Positions 37,030-49,097 of a DNA stretch of 64,000 nucleotides are shown here, one piece after another. The notes below the pieces were generated by a model, which worked only from the letters and a program-made list of their open reading frames with translations, made no database searches and was not told the DNA's origin. Location of the stretch: the NCBI GenBank assembly GCA_947579665.1, contig OX388347.1:38014943-38078942 (forward strand), read 5' to 3'. Source of the DNA: Sympetrum striolatum. Taxonomy: Eukaryota; Arthropoda; Insecta; Odonata; Libellulidae. The number at the start of each line of letters is the position of its first letter. Positions within the stretch are counted from its first letter, which is position 1. The position numbers and the translations under genes are program-made.

Positions 37030-37680
37030 GGCAATCTAACGTAAAAACTATTTGTCGTATCAATACCAAACTTCATACATAGCACTGTGGTGGGTGCTGT
37101 CAGAGTTAATTAGTTTTTGGAGTAAATTGGTTAACCGGAAGTTGACTTTTCTTCTTCGAAGCAAATTTCTGTATTTGCAAAACATCTCCATAAATATGAT
37201 ATTAAGGTTTATATTATTACTTGTAAACGTTTTAGGAAATTTGATTTACTATAACTATCGTATAAAGCATATTTTTGTATCACTGATTGTTTAGGAGTTA
37301 TTCATTAAATACTGATAAACCGGAAGTTGATGATTATGTACTTTGTGGACGCTCTAACATGAAAATTATTTGTCGTATCAACACCAAATTCCATATATAG
37401 TACTTTGGTTGGTTTTGTTAGAGTTGATTCGTTTTTGGAGTAAATCGGTTAACCGGAAGTCGAGCTTTACTTTTCGAAGCTCGTTTCCGTTTTTGCAAAA
37501 TATCTCCATAAATATGATATTTAGGTATATACTATTATTTATACAAGTTTTAGAAAATGTAATTTACTATAAATTTTGTATGAAACATATTTTTGTATAA
37601 CTGATTGTTTAGGAGTTATTCATGAAATAATGATAAACTGGAAGTTGCTGATTATGTACTTTGCGGACGCTGTGGGCGAA
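37030..37680 (+). repeat. two tandem 318-bp units plus a partial third
   Basis: The markers tttgtcgtat at 37051 and 37369, ggagtaaat followed by ggttaaccggaag, aaatatctccataaatatgat, and gattgtttaggagttattca recur at a 318-bp offset. A third unit begins at about 37648 (gtactttgcggacgct) and breaks off near 37680. Both full units keep an open plus frame (37052-37294 and 37370-37600) with shared LQNISINM and KHIFV segments. Conserved reading could be a coincidence of an AT-rich satellite. The family is not recognised. Confidence 0.8.
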
Positions 37681-38573
37681 AGGCCAATTTCACCGTTTTT
37701 TATCGAATATGCCCCGAAAAACATTATTTTATAATACTGTTATATTATAATTTATGATATATATATATAATATATAATTGCAGCATTGTATATAATTTTT
37801 GTGGCATAAACGATAATATGATATAAATTAATCACTTATCTTCCAAGTTTAGATTGAATATAGAGTTTGAAAATACTGTCGTAGATAAATATTTACATCT
37901 TATATATGGAGAAAGTCATGTGCTAACCAAATCAGATTTTTAATAAGGTAAACTTTTTAGATTAAGGTTATGGGACTGTAGCATGTTAAAATCGATCGAG
38001 AAAATTAAGCTGAGAATGGTTTAATGTTAATCTTAAAATACAAACTATAAATATAGATATAAATAAATTCATTTTATAATCTTTGAGGATACTTCTTTTA
38101 ATTCATTGCCCATGTCTACAAAGCTAAATGGTTGAGAAATAACTGAATAAGATTATAATTCTAACAAGTATTTGAATATATCGCCAGGCAATCTAAAAAG
38201 TAGCATATCGTTGAAAGAAAACATCCAGCGTTGCATAATGATTTTAATATAATTCCTACAATTCAGAATCTTCAGCTACCAAACTGTTTAACATCTTTTT
38301 TATTGAAAAGACGCTTTTATTATTGTTGAAGTAGTGGATTATGGGAATATGAATACGTAGAGATAATTTACTTTCTATTAATATTTTTACTGGCCAAACA
38401 TAATTCCTTGAAAACAATTTTTTGCGACCACAATTAATCTCTTCATGCCAAAGGAATCAGTATTTTTGTATTTGTGATTCTTGGTAAAACTCCACAAATA
38501 AAATGTCTACTATTTTGAGTGACACAAAAACTCGAGGAAAAAACATTATCTCTCCTATTCTGTATCACTAGTG
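37681..38573. other. AT-rich non-coding stretch
   Basis: No gene was seen. A short AT alternation lies near 37757-37775. Confidence 0.5.
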
Positions 38574-38574
38574 C

Positions 38575-39271
38575 CTGTGCAGTAGGGAGGATCGAAAAAA
38601 ACTTTTTTTCGAAATCCGTCAACGGCTAATGCTTAAAGTTTGTGGTTGATGGTTCTTATAACTTATAAAAAATTTAAATTTGATCAGATTATGTCCTGAG
38701 GCTGCGAATTTTAGTCAAAATTTTAAATTTTTGTGAAAAATTTCAAATTTTTTCTTGATGGTTTCTCAATGTTTCCGAACTGATTTAATGGCAAATAAGT
38801 ACATATATTGCTCGGTTGTTACTTAATATTAAAGATTTAGTACGTTTGAATCAAGAAAAATGGATTCTCAGTTCGCCAAAATTCGTCAAAATAGGCAAAA
38901 TATACAGAAATGTTACGGATGTTGGTTGGACAGTAGAGTGGGTCGTTTTGTCTTTTTTTCTGATAAAAATGTATGGGTAACACCCGGCAATAGTGACACA
39001 TAAAAGTTATAATTTTCTTACAAATCAAATGCAATCTTTTGTGAGAATATTTACCTCGAAGAATCGAAATTTCGGTAAGAAACGTTAAAATTGCAAAATA
39101 CTCTAGCTTGGCTGAAACGAATATTATTTCGGATAAAGATATGTCCTTTGCGACGAAAACTGTCACGCAAGCCTCAATATGTCATAGAGACCACCAGCCA
39201 CTAACTTTGAGCAGGATAAGCTGTTGAAGGATTTCGAAAAAAACATTTTTCCGATCCACTCTACTGTGCAG
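38575..39271. mobile_element. about 700-bp TIR element
   Basis: The left end reads cagtagggaggatcg then tttttttcgaaatcc. The right end, on the opposite strand, reads cagtagagtggatcg then tttttttcgaaatcc, giving inverted termini of about 40 bp. A third, internal copy of the terminus (acagtagagtgggtcg, about 38930) suggests a nested or composite structure. No transposase is visible; the 109-codon minus frame (38837-39166) has no known domain. Target-site duplication is not clear. Non-autonomous DNA transposon is the best reading, superfamily unknown. Confidence 0.65.
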
Positions 39272-39529
39272 CCGTGAGGACTAAACTATGAATCTATTAT
39301 TTTTCTAAAATTAACCCTGCAATTTACAGCGTCTATTTCACTTTCGGGCTCTTATAGTACGTTGATTGTCTCAAGGTTGTCGATATTCCATTTTTATTGA
39401 CCATGCAAGTCACACCACATGGCATCTAAGACCGTCTTAACGAAAATATTACGAAATGTACACCTCTATTTAGGTACACCTATCTTGTACATGGAATTCT
39501 GTAGATTGGTACCCGTAATTACAGTTTAT
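39272..39529. other. AT-rich non-coding stretch
   Basis: Nothing gene-like was seen. Confidence 0.5.
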
Positions 39530-40310
39530 TTTGTTTTCGATTGCGGAAGGATCACTTTTCTTCACTCCCTGATTGCACCGATCCCTTCCGCGATAGAGAT
39601 GGAGGGAAATCAAGGGCGGATTGAATCGAGGGCTTGGCGGTAAAGAAAAATCTTTTTCGGAGGAAAAGAAAGCGATGGGAATACAATGAGAGCAGGAGAA
39701 GTGAAGAGATTCGTCGTGATGGATGTCCTTATCTAAATCTTTTTTTTCACCGGTTATCGAGAGAGAGGACCACTTCACGAGTGTCCGTCGTGTCAGATTC
39801 ACTTTTCGAGCGACACATAAATCTGAATGCTTTCACACACACACGAACCCAGCTTTAACACAGGAAAAAACTCGGAAAAAAGACAGGACGAGGACAAAAA
39901 TCTCTCAGTCCATCTCGCGAGAATAAATCATGCGTAATGGGAGGACGATGATGATGATGATGAGGATACGTCACTTTTATTATTATTATGATTTGATTGC
40001 CGATCCCTCTCTCCTCGCCAAACCAAAATCCCTCACTCCCCAGTTTTTTTACCGCATCCCCCCCTCCACGCCTCCGTTCTTTCCGTTTTTTTCCCGCATC
40101 GCCCACCTCTCCGTCCCTCTCTCTAAACGACGATCCATATCGATTTAATTAAAGCGTTTAACGCTTCTCTCTTTTTTTCGAATCGTTTGTTCCTCCACTC
40201 GCATAAAAACCGATTCAGAAATTTTAACTGTCTTCCTTCCCTTTATCTTTTTTTCCGCGTGCGTTTTTACCCCTCCGATCGCCATAAATTACGCGCCTAT
40301 TATAAGAACG
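39530..40310. other. GC-richer block with short tandem repeats
   Basis: The block is CpG-bearing and C+T- or A+G-skewed in alternation. It has a short (CA)n at about 39835-39845 and (GAT)n at 39945-39962. Overlapping frames of 67-110 codons on both strands show no domain. Confidence 0.45.
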
Positions 40311-40574
40311 ATGTATTTATTAAAAAATGAACCCACGAAGCTTTTTTAACACTCTTTAGATTGGGAGCAAAGCTCTAGTGGACGGGGTTATTCAATATAG
40401 GGGGAGTGGATGATGAAGCGAAAAAACGTAGACGCCCCTGGATTCCGATGCTTTTTGATGACTTATGGTCTCTATACGCGTGCCATGGCTATGGTGTTGG
40501 ATCGTCTTCGATGTACTGACTTTTGGGTCCAGTATCATTGAATTAAATTGGTTTTACTCGCGAGAGTATGAATT

Positions 40575-40830
40575 ACCAACCTCGGTGCAGGAATGGTTAG
40601 TGGGCTAGCTTTCCACTACTGAGGTCCCGTGTTCGAGTCCCCCTAACAGGATTCTCCGGCTAAAGAAATGGTATATATGTTCGTCGTATATGTTTGTGCG
40701 TATATGTGGTATTAAAAGGGTATAATAGAGAGCGCCTTTTCCGTTACAGAAAAAAATTTAACTACAAAGTTTGTCCGTGTGTCCGTATCATCTTAATCAT
40801 CCTCATCAAGATGAGGATGATCAAAATGAT
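40575..40830 (+). mobile_element. tRNA-derived SINE, second copy
   Basis: The head reads gcaggaatggttagtggg (A-box-like) and gtgttcgagtccccc (B box, about 40629-40643). The body keeps ggctaaagaaatggt, as in the copy at 32765 (ggctaagaaatggt). The copy diverges after about 40700. A perfect 12-bp hairpin, atcatcctcatc / aa / gatgaggatgat, lies at 40796-40821 near its 3' end. Confidence 0.65.
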
Positions 40831-42839
40831 ATCGATAAGAGGATTTTTTTAGGTCACAACTTCCATTATATTTACTAATATTGTACTCTGCTTCCAATAT
40901 AATTCTCTGAGAATTAAGAGAGAAGAATACGTTTGATGGCGGGATATCATGATGATCCTCGGTATGCAATGTTTTCATTGACGTATCTAAGCAGGCAATT
41001 GTGCAGATAAAAGTCTATTTCTTTTTTGCATTTGGTGATTTATTTTGATAGAAAATAAATATAGAAACGAAATGTGTTCAACATGAAAAACTTTCCTTCA
41101 TTGAAATTGACCGAAATACTTAGAGGTTTTAAAATTTGTAAGTAAGATGACAAAGTCTTTATTCTAACACTAGCCTAAATAGTATGGCGTATAGGCGATC
41201 TTTTCAAGTTTATTTTCTTTTCCAATCAACTTAGAGTACTCTTACTACCGAAGTCGCAACTTAGACATTTTTTCTCCTTACCTTAATTGGGAATACTACT
41301 TACAGCCAAAGACTGCACAATTTATCCCTTTCGTTACTTCCCATACACTGCCACGCGACACCAATGGCGTTTTAGGCAGTTGTAGTATTTTCCTTCACTA
41401 TCTGATGATTTTCGTTGATACATTAGTAGAAAAGTGGCTGCTAGAGTTAGCTTTCCTTTATATCTGTTCATCAGGTGCCGTCAAAAACTTGATTCATCTG
41501 CCCCAAATGGCTGAAATTCATAAAATTTCGACAAGGATATTCAAAGATTGTAGGCTAATTTAAAAAGAGCGTATCATAGTTTTGTGTAGCCCGAGTCTGG
41601 AAGATTCACCCCAAGTTTCTGTTTCGGTCCTTGTATCGATAAAAATAAATCGTCGAGAAACGGTATAAATTGGCGATTAAGCGATTCTACATTACTTGTG
41701 TATTCAGTATAAGTCGGCCGTTTCCAATTGGAAATTAAGATCATAAATCCAGGCGCCCGCGGCGGCACAACGGGAAAAAGAATCGTGGGACCGTTCTTTA
41801 ATAGCGGAAAGAACAGGTAATACAACCGTCGCAGAAAAGATTCCAAAGTTCCGTATATTAAACGGTAACCGTGAAAGGGCTACACAAAAGTCCATTTCAT
41901 ACAACATTATGTAGGAGAGAGTTGTTCCTGCTACCATATTCTGATGAATAGAATTGTTTTATTTGTCATTTGATACTGGATAGAGAAATATGTATCTTTA
42001 ACTTTCTTTTTTCAGTCTTTGTGATGAGTAGGTTCACATGAAACCTACCAAGGTGTGAGTGATACTGAGTACTACTTTATTCATCTCACTAATTAATGTT
42101 TCTTCTTATAGAATGTCTATAAACGTTTCTCGTAACATATTCGCGCTTCACTTACGTATACCTGTTCCATTTAAAGATACTGGATTGGTTAGGAAAGTAA
42201 GGAAAAACTACCTCACTACTACTAGCTCTTAGTAGTTATTGTAAGAGAAGGTTAGTTAATGGTAATGGTGTTTTATTGACGTTTTGTGCCATAAAACGTT
42301 CACAGTTACATTCAGGCAAAAACACTGAAAGTGAAAAGATGTCTCGTCATAGTAATATTTACTTTATGAAAGATAATACAATTATACATTCATTTGGTCT
42401 ATTAACATACACCAACATCACATTATTATTTCAACTATACATTAAATATTACAACATTCCTACAAATATGCTCATATTTTGATTGATACATTTTACTTTT
42501 TATATCTTTTATATTAGGTACCAACTGGCTTTCGAGCTGAATACTTTACAGATAGAAGAGAGTTGTATAATTAGTGTCAATCGATTTGTGCCAATAGGTC
42601 TGGTTATAGACGTTGATCGTCCCACACAACCTCTTGTGATTGAGCGATTTGTGCTCGAAATCAAACATGTTTACAAACGGTGGAAAAAATCCAGAACGGT
42701 TGTGTACTCAATTAATTATCCTCCATCTTCCTTTGCGGCCACCATATAATTTGTCAGGTGGGGGCATTATAATTAAAAAGAATGGGAAAGAACCGACCGA
42801 AGCCTCGGCTTTTAAAAACCACAAATAAATTTGTTCTTC
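40831..42839. other. AT-rich non-coding stretch
   Basis: No gene or repeat was recognised. A GC-richer patch at about 41570-41940 has minus frames of 77-90 codons without a known domain. Confidence 0.5.
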
Positions 42840-43130
42840 GGAGACAAGAAAATTGTTTGATTAACGCTGTTGTTACTTTTTGGGCCGTTTAACTGGCGTG
42901 CAAGTAGGGTTTTTGCAACGCGGGCAAAAAATATGATTTGTTTAACGGTGAGCCGTATTCAATTAAAGCTGGCTATTAGTTTCCTGGATATCTTTCGGAG
43001 AGCGTTGCCGGAGGACAGATGTCGAGAACATGTGCTGCTCATTCCGACTCAATGCCAACGAAAAGTCCACAATGAGGAAGTAATATAAACCCAAATGACT
43101 GCGCACCTGCCGGCGGGCCAACGTAAACAT
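42840..43130. other. GC-richer island
   Basis: The block is GC- and CpG-richer (gttgccggaggacagatgtcg), with a 72-codon open frame and no domain. Conserved non-coding DNA is possible. Confidence 0.4.
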
Positions 43131-44064
43131 CTATTCGGTTATAAAAATTCATGGAATTAAAATTACATTACCGAGATTATTCAGAATTACGGAAATGGCT
43201 CCTGGTCTTTGATGGAGAAATATTTACGGGGAGATCGAATCGGGAACTAATGGCGATAGAGTCTACAGAAAAGTGATTTAAATATCTATGGCGTAGACTA
43301 GAGATGGAAACTTCGTGTGTGGCGGCTTTCCTTTTGATTTCGAAAATTAGATAAGGATTGGATAGCTGCAGGTACCATGCAGTTTGGTTTATATGATCCT
43401 GTTTAACATCTGCTACTTTCATCTGTGGTTCTTAGCATAATGGAAGAGCAGCATGTGTTTATACAATATATGAAAATTGTATAGAGTATATGAATAATTA
43501 TCGAGTATGTGAAAATAGTAGTCCCGATATTTTGAAACGCTGTCATTTTCTTAGACAATTGTATGCGTTGGGCCAAATAGTAAGCATATATTTGAAAAAA
43601 ATGTAATTTATGTTTATTTAAATTTGCTACATATTTTAAAACTCTGCGTTGGCAATAATAATATTATCAGCTCATAATAACGAATGCCGTGAGGAGTTAT
43701 GAAATTAGAAAGAATAGAAAGAAAATTCTTTCTTATCTCCAAGTTCCTTATAACCTAATGTGATTCATTGTTGTCGCACGAAAATTAATAAATTGCCATA
43801 TACAGATAGAATTCGATGTCCAAATAATTTACATTGAAATCATAAAATATGATTTTATTAAAATAAAGCATCCTCTCATATAGAAGAAGGAAAGTGATAA
43901 AAAATCTGGTCCCTCCTGAGCTTTGTTCATACAATCATTTACTTATTTTTGTCTGCTGTCAATCTTTTATGAAAGTTTCACGAACGGTGCCATTGAATGC
44001 TCTCTTCTCAACGACCGGCGGGGACTTAATGAAAATAGTCAATTTTTTTGCTTTTCTATAAAAG
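43131..44064. other. AT-rich non-coding stretch
   Basis: No gene was seen. About 43463-43520 has a weak 20-bp period (tatatgaaaattgtatagag-like). Confidence 0.5.
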
Positions 44065-44290
44065 CGACAATAGTTGCTTAAAACGATTGTCTTAAAACAT
44101 TCTGTAAGTTCAATCGATTTGAGCTAAGACCTAAGTACCTGTTTCTTCTTTGTAGGAATTATTTTATTTATGTAATTTATTTTTTGTGAGTGTTTCGACA
44201 GCTGAAGTGATTTCGTATAAAGGGGCTCCCACAAAGAATTGAACCCGGGACCGCTTCCAACTATGGCGAACCCATTACCCATTTAGGTTC
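44065..44290 (-). mobile_element. tRNA-like SINE, copy A
   Basis: Read on the minus strand, a B box CCCGGGTTCAATTC is followed by gggagcccc and then tcacttcagctgtcgaaacac. The same series is found at 49098-49330 (minus) and in short form at 45226-45310 (plus). The B box and a preceding G-rich head suggest a pol III promoter of tRNA origin. The tail (low coordinates) is AT-rich. Confidence 0.65.
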
Positions 44291-45225
44291 TTTATTGTTT
44301 CTGTGATCATGCGATTCCAATACATTAATGTAGGACTTTAAACCGCTCTTTTACATATAGTGGTTTAAATATTAAAATTATTCGAAAAGCACAACGGCGT
44401 GAATTTCGGTTAGAGGTACCAACGATACTCGGAAGGATATCTGATTGCTCCGTGAGATCACATTTTCCACGGATTTTACAGATATTGGCACTATTATCCC
44501 ATTGCGGAATCCCTTTTCAGGATTTTTCTGAATATCTATATGGAAAAGATGAATTAAAAAAGTGCACAGGTGTTGTATTCTTTAATTTTCCTGTTTTTTC
44601 TCTTGGAAGTTTTTTTCTGCCTCCCAGAAAAGATTACAAGAGACGACTGTTCTTTAGCTGAAAGATCATATCTTTAAACCAAGGAGAAGCTTTCTTATGA
44701 CTCACCGTGTATGACGCAGGACGGTTGCAACTTCCACTGCAGTAGCTCAGATCTGTTGATCATTTGTTCTATATTCCATTTGATCAAAATTCCATCATGA
44801 TCTTTCAGTAATATATAACTCCATAATATACTAATCTAGGATAATATTATGTTGATTCTCTTTTGTAATCCTTCTGTGCTTGGGAATTGTTAACTAAGGT
44901 AATTAGTAAGTTAGCTTCTCCATGGATCTTCTAGTGAAGACTCGCCAGTTCTTGAACTTTTGCTGTCAAAATCACTTAGCTAAAGATTTTTACGTTTTCT
45001 ACAATCTCGATGTCGATAGCTGTTATAAAATTTTATAAAAAAGTTAAAATTGTTTCTATGAAGTGAATATTAGTGCTCCTGGTTATATATTTCTCATTAT
45101 TAAAGATTATGTACGAAAAACTTTAACATTTCACTTATACATTTAATTTGTTTCTAGACATTGTTATGCACGATGAACACTTATAAATTACCATACCTAA
45201 TTGTACGTTCGCCTTTCGTGAAAGC
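44291..45225. other. AT-rich non-coding stretch
   Basis: No gene was recognised. Confidence 0.5.
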
Positions 45226-45310
45226 AGTCCCGGGTTTCATTCCCTCTGGGTGGTCCAACCATGTGAAATGATCTCAGCTGTCGAAGCACATTCAACAACA
45301 TTACTTCCAC
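45226..45310 (+). mobile_element. tRNA-like SINE fragment, copy B
   Basis: The order gtgaaagcagtcccgggttt, cattccctctgggtgg, tgaaatgatctcagctgtcg matches the copies at 44065 and 49098 but on the plus strand. It is truncated, with the B box altered by one inserted T. Confidence 0.55.
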
Positions 45311-45634
45311 CTAATTGTTCTCACAATATCTTCCGATTATCAAGCCCTAAACACTGCAGCCCCCAGGGATTATTCTGTTTACCATCTGAGGCCTGCCCTG
45401 CTCACTTGAGTGGATTATTCGTTAGTTCATGACTAAAATGCCACGGTGGGCCTTAAAGTCTTCTTTTAGAGAAAATAATTGAGACCTCTCTCAGGGAAAT
45501 ATCAATAGTGGAAGGAGTGCTAGAGGTTAGATTCCCCATATTCATAGTATCCAGTTAAATATTTTAAAGTTGAACACTGAGGGAGGTTTTATAAACTGAA
45601 AGCGTAATTGAGTAAATGAGAACGAAGCGAAATT
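45311..45634. other. non-coding stretch
   Basis: Nothing recognisable was seen. Confidence 0.5.
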
Positions 45635-45710
45635 TCGTGTTTAGAGTAGCTTACTAGCACGTGAAAGATCCGGGTTCAAGTCGCGAGTAAGACTTTTTTC
45701 CCTTCCGTGT
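45635..45710 (+). mobile_element. tRNA-derived SINE head
   Basis: tagcttactagcacgtgaaa with the B box gatccgggttcaagtcgcga resembles the head of the SINE at 32765. No body could be matched downstream, so it may be a truncated copy. Confidence 0.45.
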
Positions 45711-46032
45711 CTTTCAAGCATATGCTAATACGTGCTACGTAATCATTGTTCATTTCCTCTATGTTGGTAAATTACTCTCACACTCGGCTGAAGCTAATTA
45801 AGTTATTTTCTATTGAAAATGTTAATAACTCGTAACCATTTTCTTTGTTAAATGGCCAAAACGTGACTAGGATTCATCGAAATTTTTTGTATTAAATAGT
45901 TTTCATTCCTCAAAATGATTGTGTTATCGCTGATAATGATTAGTGCGTTTAACACATAATTAATATAGAACTGATTATATAATATTTGTTGTAGCCTGGT
46001 ATGGTTATAATTTGTATAATATTAGTTGCGGA
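45711..46032. other. AT-rich non-coding stretch
   Basis: No gene was seen before the hammerhead-like motif that starts at 46033. Confidence 0.5.
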
Positions 46033-46068
46033 CTGATGACAACTATTACTATATAGTTGAAACCAGTC
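46033..46068 (+). ncRNA. hammerhead-like motif, intact core
   Basis: The order is CTGATGA, extra C, AACT, ten-base loop, AGTT, GAA, ACCAGT, C. Core and GAA match the hammerhead consensus exactly and stem II is four Watson-Crick pairs. Outside the core, tgcg (46027-46030) can pair with cgca (46073-46076) as part of stem I. The palindrome of stem III has one C-A mismatch. With the copy at 8567 this is the best candidate for activity. Confidence 0.5.
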
Positions 46069-46268
46069 CGGTCGCATTAAAACAATGTGAAACTTCTGCG
46101 TAGATATTTCCATTTGCATCATTAATATCTTAAAATTTCAAGCTACCGTTGCTTTTATCCCTGGGTAAGAAATAGAATCAAATATATTAATATAAGTAAG
46201 TAAAGATGAAATTTCGTTGTACTTTTCCACAGTATGGTGTTTATTAAAAACAAATAAAAACATTTGAC
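46069..46268. other. spacer between two hammerhead-like motifs
   Basis: About 200 bp of AT-rich DNA holds the family flank ttttccacagtat at 46223-46235. Confidence 0.5.
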
Positions 46269-46290
46269 GACTGGTCTCAGTGATTCATCG
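46269..46290 (-). ncRNA. hammerhead-like motif, decayed
   Basis: On the minus strand: GATGAATCACTGAGACCAGTC. Stem II and its flanks are mutated but the GA-ACCAGT-C end and the nearby TTTTCCACAGTAT flank place it in the family. Confidence 0.3.
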
Positions 46291-47550
46291 CCATCGTAAA
46301 GTTACGATAAAAATAATGATATATACTAAAGAAAATTATATTTTCAATAACTTCTTTCAGATGACACACGCATCACTTAACTTAAATTTATTTCAATCCG
46401 ATTGTGAGCTGATGGAGTCCCTTGGGTCTCAAAGTTTGTCTGAAAGCTCAACGATAACTCGAAAATTTTTCGCAGAGCACACAGCCTTTATTTTTGCCTT
46501 AAGCGGTTGTTAATGAAATTCAAATTCTAGAGAAGATATTCGTCCGCAACATATCTCTTCCCTAATTCCCTCTTAATTCTCTTGGCTCCGAGGCAGACGA
46601 ATAAAATCGACTGCGAGGGATATTCGTAATAAGAAACGTTCGAAGAGGGCTCTGTTCAGAGCCTTTATGTGAAATTATCGTCGGCCGAATATTCTTTAAG
46701 CCCTCAGATAGAGCAATGGCTCAAAACCCCGAGGCCCCTTCCGAATGCCCAATTGGCGGCTTTCGTATTCATTTTATATCTTCAGGTTATGAGTTCGCGA
46801 AAGGAATATCCGAATTGGAATTGAGCGATAGAACCGTAAGATTCATAAATCCTGCTGTTCAAAGATTAGTCCCTCGTGTGCGTTTGTTCATGCGATCTTT
46901 ATTACTAATGCCGGGAACAACTGTTGATGGATCTTCCAATTGGAGTCGGATATTAAGAATATTTTAAGTGATTATATGATGTTTAAAGAATTTTCAATTT
47001 ATCATCAGAGGTCATTGGATGTGATTAAGACTATCCATTCTTTTGATATCCAGTGGGACACATTTTCTCCAATAAAGATTTATCAAACCACAAATAATCT
47101 ACTTCATTGTATGATGATTGTTCACTTTAAGTCGTATGTTACCGTGATATTTTCAGTGATCATAATTTCCCATATTCTAAACTAGATTACAATTTAAATA
47201 TTCTAGGGATATCGAACACTAGGTTAGAATAGAACCATACTTTAAAGATAAAATTAGCTCCTGGTCGCACATAATGGATGAAAGAGCCTACCACAGACCT
47301 CTGGTCTTATTTTAATGGAAGGCGTTGCTGAGTATGAAGAAGTAATGAGTGAGTTGGTTTCTTTACTATAATTAGAGGTTCATCTGACAGGGCGTATCCA
47401 TTGATGTGCCACCATTGAAATGTATTTCTTTTAAAATGTTTTCTATGATTCTAATATCCACAATAGATGTCCAGCTAATTGTTTGAGCAACGCTATTTTT
47501 GGGAATAAGCTATATTCTATGTAATCTAATAAATAGAAATTCACAAATAC
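46291..47550. other. mostly AT-rich non-coding stretch
   Basis: No gene was recognised. A GC-balanced patch at about 46680-46970 has an 83-codon plus frame (46716-46967) with no known domain; a conserved non-coding element or decayed exon cannot be excluded. Confidence 0.45.
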
Positions 47551-47613
47551 TTTTTCCCACAGTATATTATATAAAACATGACCGGTTTCGGCCAAAATTT
47601 GGCAATCATCAAG
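47551..47613 (-). ncRNA. hammerhead-like motif with family flank
   Basis: On the minus strand 47580-47613 reads TTGATGA, T, TGCCAAA loop TTTGGC, C, GAA, ACCGGT, C. Stem III is perfect, stem II is six pairs, and the first core base is T. The family flank (tttcccacagtat) lies at 47553-47565, 15 bp outside the motif. Confidence 0.4.
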
Positions 47614-49097
47614 TGTTTTCTTAGATTACTTGTTATGGATTTTTAAGTAGTTAAGTTTGCAACAATTGATTATAATAATACCTATTTTCAATTTTGTAGT
47701 CACTAAAAAATTTTAAAGAAATAAAATAAATATATTATGTAGATGGGGTCCCCAAATCGCAGCTCGAGAACCAAATTCAGCTCTTCGATGAAATAAATCC
47801 TTGAATCTACAAATAGTTTTCGAAAAACATGCTTAATGCGTGAATATGCGATTAATCTGAAATTCATTTCAGGCATAGTATTCATATAATAATTTGATTT
47901 AAATTATTATCCAACATTGAGTCATATATTATTGTAACTGTTCCTCTTATGTAAATAGAAAAAAAATCACAAAAAATGAACTCATTGCTTTACTCCGAGA
48001 TTTAAAAAGTGAATTGTTAGAGGAAATCCGATATTTTAATCAGGACTTTTCTGGGAATATTCCAACTACAACATATTCTTTTATTTTTAAATTTGGTTTC
48101 ATAATACAGAAGAAATAACAGGTGTAAAATCTCTTGTTAGTCATGGTAACCGAAAGTCTGGAGCATTCGGGATATAGCTATTCTGAGATCTACCGAAATC
48201 TTTTTCGAGCGTCGTCGGTATACCCTTCCACGTATTTATTGAAACAGAAAGATAATCCCTGCAGGAGAAATACGGTTATCCTTAGTGCTTCATTCATTCT
48301 GTGCCTTAAGCTTGGAGACATGGCATGGGAGCTCGCCAACACTATTTATAACCACTAGGAAGGAAAATAAGGTGTGCTTAATGAAGCCATTTGCCAGCCG
48401 TCCGTCAATTGGAAATTCCTCTCGTTTCTCCTGACAAGCGGAATCTAAGGGAACGAAGTCCAGCTGGGGAAATTAATACCTATGGATCGACTTCCAACTC
48501 CCAAATGCAATATGATCGAGTGTGAACGAAAGGGTCAGGAACACTCTAAACCTTAGAATTCTGTCATTGGTCCAGCAGATATCAACCTTACGCATGTAAA
48601 TTTGTTTTTAAATCCACTCCTCCTTAAGTTTTCTTTTCTATCTCTATTCACCTATGCTTTACTAATGTTTTTTATGTCACAGACGAAAGGATAGATGGAA
48701 GAAGAGACTTTTCAGTCTCAATCTCTATCGTATACTATTTAATGTGAATTCTGTGATTATTATCTTATTCGTCGATTACGTTTGAAATAAAAGAATTTTT
48801 TGAATGATTGTTATAAAATTGGTCGAGTAATGAGATTTTTCCCTTGGACAATGTAAAAACTCCAACGTCAAATTACTTATTTTCTTGAAAATGCTGAATA
48901 AAATAGACCAGACCTAGTACCCAGAAAAATTTTATTTCAAATCATTAATGGCAGAACAATTTTAATCAATATTACTGTTTGTTCCTTGATGGTTCCAGAC
49001 GTATTTACTACTGATGAAAAATTCCGATTTAAATGCCATTTTCAATTTTCTCTTACTACTTTGCTTATGAGATAACTAATTTCGGAAAGATCCTATA
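47614..49097. other. AT-rich non-coding stretch
   Basis: No gene was seen. ggaagaagagactttt at 48697-48712 is repeated at 63445-63460, with further similarity downstream, suggesting a decayed LINE 3' UTR copy here. A GC-richer patch lies at about 48380-48490. Confidence 0.5.

Noticed and set aside
36978..37680. CRISPR-like tandem arrangement
   Set aside because: The two repeated units are 318 bp, diverged and without spacers; the sequence is eukaryotic.
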